From Chersky-840 sp035532735 (GTDB lineage: Bacteria; Actinomycetota; Acidimicrobiia; Acidimicrobiales; UBA8190): a stretch of DNA of 57,593 bases. This document shows, piece by piece, positions 51,820-57,593 of this stretch. Where the stretch lies: contig DATKQM010000019.1 in NCBI GenBank assembly GCA_035532735.1, forward strand, positions 1-57,593. Reading direction: 5' to 3'. The notes under the pieces were generated by a model. The model saw only the letters and a list, made by a program, of their open reading frames with translations. It made no database searches and was not told the origin of the DNA. The number at the start of each line of letters is the position of its first letter. Position 1 is the first letter of the stretch. The position numbers were made by a program, and so were the translations under genes.

Positions 51820-53037
51820 GTGACCGAACACATCTTCGGGGCCTTGGGCCTGCTGGCGGTGGTCAGCGCCGGGGGCACCGTGTGGCTGCTCGTCCGAGAC
51901 GAACGCGGTCGGAGCCGGCCCTCGAGCGCCCGGGCCCTGCGGATCACCACCGCGGTCAGTGCCCTCGTCGTCCTCGGCACGGTGGCGTTCTTGCGGCCCT
52001 GGTACTGGGACCTCGTCATCTCGGCCGCAGTCGTGGCCGCGATGACCGGGTTCCACGTCCTGGTCCGAGCCCTGGAGCGCCGGACCTCCCCCGCCAGCTG
52101 GGGGGCGATCGCGCTGGCCATGGTCTCGGTCGTGCTCGGCTCCGCGCTCGTGATGGTGGGAGCCACCGCGGCCGTGATCGACGGAGCCGCCCTCGTGGGC
52201 GGCAGCCCGGTGCCCGTGGCGCATGACCGCCAGGTGCTCCCCCGTCCCGTCCTCTTCCAGGTGTTCTGGGGGCCCTCGTGGGACGGCCGCGGCGCCACGC
52301 CGGCATTGGCCCAGGCCGCGGCGTTCCAACGTTCCCTCCCCACCGCGCCGTGGGCCTCCGCGGTGGTGGGGTCGGGGTTCGGGGTGGGTTCGATCGGCTC
52401 CGGCGGCTGCTGGGTCGACCCGACCGAGCCGAAACCGTCGGTGGCGTCGAGCACCTCGACAGGACCGTTCCCGCAAGAGCTCGACCGGGTCTTTCACCGA
52501 CACGTCCGCGTCGTGCCATGCCCCGGCTTCACCTCGACTGAGACCCCGCAGACGCTGCCCACCGATGCGGTGGTGGCGGTGTGGGTCGACCCCGGCGTCG
52601 CCTACGAGCTCGGGGGCGTCTCGGCCCACAGCTCGGTGCCGTGGCCGGGCCGGGTCGACGGGCTCGCCACCATGAGCCTGACCGGCGGGTTCGCCCACTG
52701 GGGGGAGTCGTCGTGCGCGGAAAGCTCCGCCTGTCGATCGGTTCCCAGCTTCGCGTCACCGACCTACGCGCTCTCGCACGAATTGGTCGAGACCATCACC
52801 AACCCTTTCGGCCACGGTTGGTACGCGAACGTCCCGTTGCGATGGGCGGCGCGCTATTTCTTGTCGCACGGCCCGACGTCGCTGTTGAGCACCGCGCCGG
52901 CCTTCGAGGGTGAGATCGCCGATCTGTGTGAACCGGGCCAGACCGGCGCACCCAAGGACAGCTCGGCGGTCGCGCCCGGGCCCCAACAGGCCGCCCCGGC
53001 CGCCTTCTACCGCCCCGGGACAGGATGTGTCTCGTGA
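51820..53037 (+). CDS. Membrane-anchored putative metalloprotease with HEXXE motif
   Basis: 405 aa from GTG 51820. Four hydrophobic segments in the first 130 residues (AVVSAGGTVWLLV, ITTAVSALVVLGTVAFL, VISAAVVAAMTGFHVLV, AIALAMVSVVLGSALVMVG), then a long extracellular part. That contains VLFQVFWGPSWDG, an early GGCWVDP, SHELVETITNP with His320-Glu321 and Glu324, and EGEIADLCEPG. The HELxExxTNP...GEIxDLC arrangement is that of the phosphate-induced/EXORDIUM-type domain and related secreted proteins. Catalysis is unproven; a zinc-protease role is inference. Divergent from the P450 operon. Confidence 0.7.
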   Translation: MTEHIFGALGLLAVVSAGGTVWLLVRDERGRSRPSSARALRITTAVSALVVLGTVAFLRPWYWDLVISAAVVAAMTGFHVLVRALERRTSPASWGAIALAMVSVVLGSALVMVGATAAVIDGAALVGGSPVPVAHDRQVLPRPVLFQVFWGPSWDGRGATPALAQAAAFQRSLPTAPWASAVVGSGFGVGSIGSGGCWVDPTEPKPSVASSTSTGPFPQELDRVFHRHVRVVPCPGFTSTETPQTLPTDAVVAVWVDPGVAYELGGVSAHSSVPWPGRVDGLATMSLTGGFAHWGESSCAESSACRSVPSFASPTYALSHELVETITNPFGHGWYANVPLRWAARYFLSHGPTSLLSTAPAFEGEIADLCEPGQTGAPKDSSAVAPGPQQAAPAAFYRPGTGCVS

Positions 53038-53097
53038 CCCTCGACCGCTGACGCACAGGTCCAACGCCGCGCTCTGTCGGCAGGTGAGAATGGGCTG

Positions 53098-54315
53098 ATG
53101 CAAAGGGTCCGGCTGGTGGTTGGCCACGTCCGGACGACACTCGTCGAACAATGGCGACCGGTGGTCATGCCGACCTTGGCGCTGTGGGTCATGGCCGCAG
53201 CCGTGTCGACGACGCTCCTGCGCCCTTTCGACGTCAACGAGTACATGCACTACGCCCACGCCACCCTGCATGCTCCGCTGTTCCACCGGTTCCCGCTCGA
53301 GTACCCGGCACCGGCGCTGGTCTTGTTCCTCCTCCCCTTGTTGCTCCCGCTCTCGTACCCGTGGGCCTTCGCGGTGTTGGTGGGCATCGCCCTCGTGGTG
53401 CTGGTGACGAGTTACGAGAGATCCGGGTTACCGGGCTGGAACTCCCGCGCCGTGGGACGGTTGATCATCTACCTGGCGCTGGGGGCGGTCATGGTCGTGG
53501 CCGGTCGCTACGACATCTTCGCCACCTTGGCCGCGTTCTTGTCACTGCGGGCGGCCCGACAGGACCGGTGGTCGACGGCGTGGACATGGAGCAGCGTCGG
53601 CTTCGTGCTCAAGCTCTTCCCCGCCGCCTTCTGGCCCGTGTTCCTCATCGCCGAGTGGCGCCGGTCCGGAAGGATTCCGATCCGCAGGCTGTGGTGGATG
53701 GCGGGGTCGCTGGTCGTGATTGCGGGAATCCCCGCCCTTGTCAATCACGCCGACGCGCTCAATGTGCTGCACTACTACCTGCACCGTCCCACCGAGGACG
53801 GGAGCCTGCCTGCGGGCCTGTCGGTGCTCCTCGACTGGCACGGCACCAATTGGGTGGCCACGTTCCACAGCGTCAATGTCGTGAGCTCGATCACTCCGAA
53901 GCTGTCGCTCGGGTTCGAGCTGGCGGGCGTGGGGGCGTGTCTGTGGGTGTGGTGGGCGCAGATCAAAGGTCGGCTCCCTCTCGAGGCCGTGTGCCTGGCC
54001 ACCCTCACGTTCGTGATGCTCGGGTCCAAGGTGCTCTCCGCGCAGTACCTCATATGGCTGATGCCGATGTGGGCCCTCTACCGGCTGCGCGTCACCTGGC
54101 TGCTGGCGGCGGCGGCCAACCTGATCGTCTTCCCCTACGTCATGTCCGCCCAGGGACTCGGGTACCTCCCGGGACATACCTTCGCGGTGGGCCTCACGCT
54201 CACGTTCTTCGCACGCGACGTGCTCATCGGGGCGGGCACCATCGCCTTGCTCCGGTCCATGCTCGTCTCGGGAGAGCCCACGCCCGAACACTCCGGGGCC
54301 GTGGTGGCGGCGTGA
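53098..54315 (+). CDS. GT87-like polyprenyl-phosphate-dependent membrane glycosyltransferase
   Basis: 405 aa, about ten membrane helices. RPFDVNEYMHYAHATLHAPL with the GT-C type acidic residue in the first outer loop, FPLEYPAPALVLFLLPLLLP, GRYDIFATLAAFLSLRAARQ, SVGFVLKLFPAAFWPVFLIA (the K-x-x-P motif), LSAQYLIWLMPMWALYRL. These match the GT87/DUF2029 group, whose members transfer mannose or arabinose from polyprenyl phosphate on the outer face. Follows the HEXXE gene by 60 nt. Acceptor unknown. Confidence 0.85.
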   Translation: MQRVRLVVGHVRTTLVEQWRPVVMPTLALWVMAAAVSTTLLRPFDVNEYMHYAHATLHAPLFHRFPLEYPAPALVLFLLPLLLPLSYPWAFAVLVGIALVVLVTSYERSGLPGWNSRAVGRLIIYLALGAVMVVAGRYDIFATLAAFLSLRAARQDRWSTAWTWSSVGFVLKLFPAAFWPVFLIAEWRRSGRIPIRRLWWMAGSLVVIAGIPALVNHADALNVLHYYLHRPTEDGSLPAGLSVLLDWHGTNWVATFHSVNVVSSITPKLSLGFELAGVGACLWVWWAQIKGRLPLEAVCLATLTFVMLGSKVLSAQYLIWLMPMWALYRLRVTWLLAAAANLIVFPYVMSAQGLGYLPGHTFAVGLTLTFFARDVLIGAGTIALLRSMLVSGEPTPEHSGAVVAA

Positions 54316-54336
54316 TCCTCAGGAACCGAGTGCCTC

Positions 54337-54351
54337 AGGAACCCAGTTCCT
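54337..54351. terminator. Small hairpin between convergent genes
   Basis: AGGAAC, loop CCA, GTTCCT, reaching into the TadE stop. A direct repeat CCTCAGGAACC (54317-54327 and 54333-54343) lies around it. Weak as a terminator. Confidence 0.3.
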
Positions 54352-54866
54352 CATGGACTGAGGACGGGATCCTGGCTGGTGGCGGTCATGTGGTAAGTGA
54401 GGCCGAAGGGCGCCGCGATCCCCTTGGCGTCGAACGTCAACGTGACGGTGGTGGATGTCGGAGCGTCGCAGGTCCCTCCGCAGATGACGGTGATGTTGAC
54501 GTCCCCGTCGACAGTCTGGCCTTGCGTGAGCTCTGTCGGGGTCGCGCTCGTCGCGCACAACGGAGCCGGGTTGACCTTCACGAGCGGCGCCGCGCCCTTC
54601 ACCGCTTGCTCGATCGACGTGGGTGAGCCCGACTCGCAGTACTGGTTCGGGGCGTCCTGGGTGACCAGAGACGTCTCGATCGACGCCATGCGCGCCCCGG
54701 CCGTGGCCCCGTCGTGCAGCGACGCGTTCTGGAAGGCCAGGTACGAGCCCCCGATGAGCCCGAAGATCAGCAAGAAGACGAGGGGCGCCACGAGCGCGAA
54801 CTCGACGAGCGTGGCGCCCGTCTCGTCTCGACGATTGACCCGCAGGCTGGGGCGCATGCGCATCAC
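54351..54866 (-). CDS. TadE-like pseudopilin
   Basis: 171 aa. Start: GTG 54866 overlapping the TadG stop, or the ATG one codon later. TadE domain: DETGATLVEFALVAPLVFLL with the processing Gly region and conserved Glu, then IFGLIGGSYLAFQNASLHDG. The extracellular tail carries four Cys. Pseudopilins of this type are cut by a prepilin peptidase and join the Flp/Tad pilus apparatus. Last gene of the visible Tad segment; stops in a convergent junction with the glycosyltransferase gene. Confidence 0.88.
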   Translation of the reverse strand: MMRMRPSLRVNRRDETGATLVEFALVAPLVFLLIFGLIGGSYLAFQNASLHDGATAGARMASIETSLVTQDAPNQYCESGSPTSIEQAVKGAAPLVKVNPAPLCATSATPTELTQGQTVDGDVNITVICGGTCDAPTSTTVTLTFDAKGIAAPFGLTYHMTATSQDPVLSP

Positions 54867-56824
54867 CCGATGAACGACAAGCTGCCGCTGCCGGGCACCT
54901 CGTAGGGCTGGCCGAGGATGGTGATGTTGGTGTTCCCGTCGGTGTTGAAGTCGTCGACGATGGCGGTGCCGTTAAGCGTGACCGAGCCCGCCGACTGTGC
55001 GGGCCCGTTACTCCAACCCGCCCCGAATCCGGTCTGCAGTGTGCCGCCCGCATAGAAGGGGATGCCACCGCCGACCCCGTCCCAGTAGTCCGCCGGCGAA
55101 CTGTTGCCGTAGTTCGTCAACGACGCGTTGTACACCACGCCGGTGAGGTCGATGGCGGCCGAGTCCCCGGCCTCGGCGTTGAACCCGAAGTTGGCCTGGG
55201 TGTTGGGGTCCTGGTACAGCACGATGCCCGGTGAGCTGTTGACGCCGGCGTAGGGCCCGGTGGTCGGCCCGGTCAGGTTCACGGTGTCGCCCGCCGCCCC
55301 GCCGATGATGAGGGAGAAGTTGTTCCCCGTCCCTGTCATCGAGCTGTCGACACAGATGCATTGGTCTCCGTACGCGGTGACCCCGTAGGTCGTGGGGCTG
55401 GTGCCGCCACAGGCGCTCGACGACGTCTCCGATTGCGGGGTGCCGTTACCGCTGGCCTTGCTGGTCATGGTGGAGGACGGGAGACAGGGCGCCCCGTTGC
55501 CACCGACCTCGGTGCCGTCTGAGTTCTTGGCCGCGGTGAAGGTCCCTCCGCTGGTCGAGCCCGGCACGTTGCCGGCCACGGGATACGGCGCCAATGTGTC
55601 GAGCACCACGTTGCTGCCCGTCACCGTGTCACCGGGGCCCGGGTTGATCCACAGGCCCTGCTCGAAGCGGTAGATGCCGGGGTAGGGACCCTCGCCAGGG
55701 TCTAGTCCCTCGGTGGCGTATCCCGAGCAGTCCTGGAAGTTGACCGATCCCGTCAGCTCGACCGGATACGTGTAGTCACCGGGCAGGAGTTGGGTGACGC
55801 CACCCACCACCTGAGTGGTCGGGTTGGTCATCGGGCTCATCCCCGGGCAGGCGGTGGTCGCCACGCTGGGAGGAGCCGGTGCGCCGGGCGCCCCCAAGGG
55901 GTCGGTGATCTGCTGGAAGGTGTTGCTCAAGCTGTTGTAGTCGAAGGTGACCGACCCGCTCGATTCCGCACACGACAGCTTGACGAATGGCAACGTGGCG
56001 CCGGGGCCGGTGGGGTCGCCGGTGGCGAACAGTGTTCCCGGGCTCGTGCCACCCTGAGGGCCTGCGGCTTGGAAGCAGTGGTCAAGCGGCCACAGCGGCT
56101 CACCGTTGTACATGCCGGCTACGGTGTCGACGGGACCATAGACGTACAGGTTGCTGCTCGTCTTGGCGTCGATGGCGTCGTCCCATTGGAGGTTGGCCGA
56201 CGAACTTGTCCATGGCTGCAGGGACACATCACTGTTGACGAAGATGGTTCCGTCGACGACGAACGTCCCGGTCCCACCACCCAGGATCTCGTGTGGTCCA
56301 ACTTGGTTGAGAGCCAGGATCCCGATGGGTGGGCCTTTGGCCACGTTCCCGACCGAGCCCGAGGCAAAGCCACTCAACTGGTGGATGCCGAAGATGCCGG
56401 CGAAGAACGGCGTCCACTGCGGCGTGGCGTTGACGCTCACCCCGCACGCACCGGGAGGGGGATTGCCGGGTCCGGTGTTGGACGTGAACGTTCCGATCGA
56501 CTTCCCTGCCGAGTTGAGGAAATGGGCCTTCCACGCCGTCCCGACGCCCGACCCGTTGTCGTCGACCAGCTTTTGGACGACCATGGCGATCTGGTGCGTT
56601 GTCGGGAACGTCGTCCCGTTGCAGTAGGCCGAGCTGTTCAGCTGTTGGGCGGCGGCGAAGGCAGCGAAGTCCGCCGCGTTCTGAGCCCTGCGGTTCTGGA
56701 CGAACCCGTAGCCGCCGTCAAGGGCGATGGCGATCATGCCGAGGAGGATCACCATGGCGAGGGCAAAGATAATCAGCACGACCCCGCTCTCGTCGTCCTT
56801 GCGCGCCCGACCGATCGATGTCAT
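54863..56824 (-). CDS. TadG-like pilus assembly protein with long extracellular region
   Basis: 653 aa. N-terminal Tad helix ESGVVLIIFALAMVILLGMI and ALDGGYGFVQNRRAQNAADF, the TadG-type RRxQxAADxAALAAA block, then about 580 residues rich in Gly, Ser, Thr and Pro with 15 or so Cys and beta-type repeats (VVDGTIFVNSDVSLQPW; PGIYRFEQGLWINPGPGD; DSAAIDLTGVVYNAS). No VWA MIDAS motif is seen. ATG overlaps the upstream TadE stop (ATGA), and its stop overlaps the next gene: one operon. Likely an adhesive or tip component of the Tad system. Confidence 0.85.
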   Translation of the reverse strand: MTSIGRARKDDESGVVLIIFALAMVILLGMIAIALDGGYGFVQNRRAQNAADFAAFAAAQQLNSSAYCNGTTFPTTHQIAMVVQKLVDDNGSGVGTAWKAHFLNSAGKSIGTFTSNTGPGNPPPGACGVSVNATPQWTPFFAGIFGIHQLSGFASGSVGNVAKGPPIGILALNQVGPHEILGGGTGTFVVDGTIFVNSDVSLQPWTSSSANLQWDDAIDAKTSSNLYVYGPVDTVAGMYNGEPLWPLDHCFQAAGPQGGTSPGTLFATGDPTGPGATLPFVKLSCAESSGSVTFDYNSLSNTFQQITDPLGAPGAPAPPSVATTACPGMSPMTNPTTQVVGGVTQLLPGDYTYPVELTGSVNFQDCSGYATEGLDPGEGPYPGIYRFEQGLWINPGPGDTVTGSNVVLDTLAPYPVAGNVPGSTSGGTFTAAKNSDGTEVGGNGAPCLPSSTMTSKASGNGTPQSETSSSACGGTSPTTYGVTAYGDQCICVDSSMTGTGNNFSLIIGGAAGDTVNLTGPTTGPYAGVNSSPGIVLYQDPNTQANFGFNAEAGDSAAIDLTGVVYNASLTNYGNSSPADYWDGVGGGIPFYAGGTLQTGFGAGWSNGPAQSAGSVTLNGTAIVDDFNTDGNTNITILGQPYEVPGSGSLSFIG

Positions 56825-57297
56825 GCGTACCTCGCAGTTGCGTGGGTGGTCACGGGAAAGCTCCCGACGAAAGGCACGAAGCTCACCGACGCATGCGAGA
56901 TCGTGATCGTCACGACGCTGATCGTCACGGAGCCCGAGATGGTCTCGTTCGGGGTCAGGGCGATGCTGACGTAGTTGTTGGCTCCAGAATCTGTGCTCTG
57001 GTAGACGTTCGTAGCGCCTTCTTCGGCGTTGATGGCGGTCGTGGCGTCGGCCAAGGCCGTGCTCTGGGTCGTGGCGGTATGGCCCGAGTTCGACGTCAGG
57101 TCGCTGGCGGCGACGATGGCCCCGGCGCGCGCTGCGCTCGTGAGGCGGATCGACTCCTGCATTCCGTTCCAGCCGTTGAAAGCTGCGCCCAACAGGAGCA
57201 TGACCAACGGGATGACGAGGGCGAGCTCGACCAGAGCGGTTCCGGCTTCATCGTGACGTCGGCAACCAGGTCGCTCTCGATCAAGGCGTGTTGACAT
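56821..57297 (-). CDS. TadE-like pseudopilin
   Basis: 158 aa. DEAGTALVELALVIPLVMLL and GAAFNGWNGMQESIRLTSAA with the conserved Glu after the cleavage site, then ARAGAIVAASDLTSNSG and a soluble beta domain. Four-nt overlap with tadG. Start ATG 57297 lies 17 nt inside the end of the upstream gene. Confidence 0.87.
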   Translation of the reverse strand: MSTRLDRERPGCRRHDEAGTALVELALVIPLVMLLLGAAFNGWNGMQESIRLTSAARAGAIVAASDLTSNSGHTATTQSTALADATTAINAEEGATNVYQSTDSGANNYVSIALTPNETISGSVTISVVTITISHASVSFVPFVGSFPVTTHATARYA

Positions 57298-57593
57298 TCA
57301 GCCCTCCGCCTTTCGGGCTGGCGGTAGCGGACTTCGAACCCTTGATGGTCGTGGTGGTGGTCGGCGCCGGTGTCGTGGACACACCCGTCGTGCTGGCGGG
57401 GATGAGGTTGGCGCCCGTGATCGTGGTGGGCGCGGCGGCCGGGTTCCCGGCGGCTTCGAGGGCCAGGTAGATGCCCCCGGTCACACCACCGCCGTTGGAC
57501 TGGGCCAGGGCGATCCGTGCCGCCGCGGCGGGCGTGACGGCGAAGGTGATCACGTTGCTGGTCGTGGTGGAGGTGGTCTGGGCCGACGAGGCC
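57281..57593 (-). CDS. CpaB/RcpC-like pilus assembly protein, C-terminal part (runs off the window)
   Basis: The visible 103 residues read SNVITFAVTPAAAARIALAQ, GGVTGGIYLALEAAGN and a Thr/Ser/Pro-rich tail to TGA at 57281. The V-T-F-A-V-T-P-x-x-A-x-x-[IL]-A-L-A-Q block followed by I-Y-L-A-L is the end of the SAF/RcpC domain of CpaB. The start lies beyond base 57593. Upstream of the TadE genes, as in Tad loci. Confidence 0.7.
   Translation of the reverse strand, partial: ASSAQTTSTTTSNVITFAVTPAAAARIALAQSNGGGVTGGIYLALEAAGNPAAAPTTITGANLIPASTTGVSTTPAPTTTTTIKGSKSATASPKGGGLNVNTP

Noticed and set aside
1..57593. tRNA, rRNA or CRISPR array
   Set aside because: No cloverleaf with a TTCGA-type loop, no rRNA segments and no regularly spaced repeats were found by eye; a covariance-model search would settle tRNAs.

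Overview
The window is high-GC DNA with actinobacterial gene content: ECF sigma factor, TetR/DHA2 exporter pairs, LIV-type ABC transporters, a CYP125-like P450, sulfotransferases, nitronate monooxygenase and TadE/TadG pseudopilins. GTG starts and 4-8 nt start/stop overlaps are common. A soil or aquatic Actinomycetota, perhaps Acidimicrobiia, fits best; the class is an inference from style, not from a marker gene.

Left part (1-24 kb) is accessory and eroded. It holds a DedA membrane protein that has lost its usual start, a MacB/FtsX permease remnant, two IS630 transposase pieces in swapped order, an orphan LIV-type binding lipoprotein next to a broken ABC ATPase, a SnoaL protein, and an ECF sigma factor translationally coupled to a Cys-rich membrane protein and divergent from a YCII protein. 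An SDR/DapB-like pair follows. A tight five-gene minus-strand operon (12.1-17.0 kb) encodes VOC, Gfo/Idh/MocA, SDR, sulfotransferase and alkylsulfatase-like MBL proteins. Then come a lipoprotein esterase, VOC proteins (one dead), a secreted GH31 glycosidase with an inserted CBM-like domain, and an alpha/beta hydrolase killed by a frameshift and a stop. All the broken genes I can recognise lie in this part.

Middle part (24-45.6 kb) is intact. It has a complete livG-F-H-M-K import operon ended by a strong hairpin, a dienelactone hydrolase, a soluble diguanylate cyclase, VOC proteins, a cysteine-free DksA-like protein, three MFS exporters (one divergent from a TetR gene with two candidate operators), DUF302, YihY/BrkB, hemerythrin and nitronate monooxygenase proteins, and a second, membrane-bound diguanylate cyclase.

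Right part (45.6-57.6 kb). A minus-strand run reads P450 - TetR - fatty-acid-hydroxylase family - phosphonate monoester hydrolase - PhnZ-like HD oxygenase - PhnY-like Fe/2OG dioxygenase. The last three overlap by 4 nt each and together make a plausible route from a phosphonate monoester to inorganic phosphate without C-P lyase; this is the most interesting system in the window. The run starts at a 19-bp palindrome likely bound by its own TetR. After it come a membrane-anchored HEXXE putative metalloprotease, a GT87-like membrane glycosyltransferase, and a Tad pilus segment (CpaB end, TadE, TadG, TadE) that leaves the window at its right edge.
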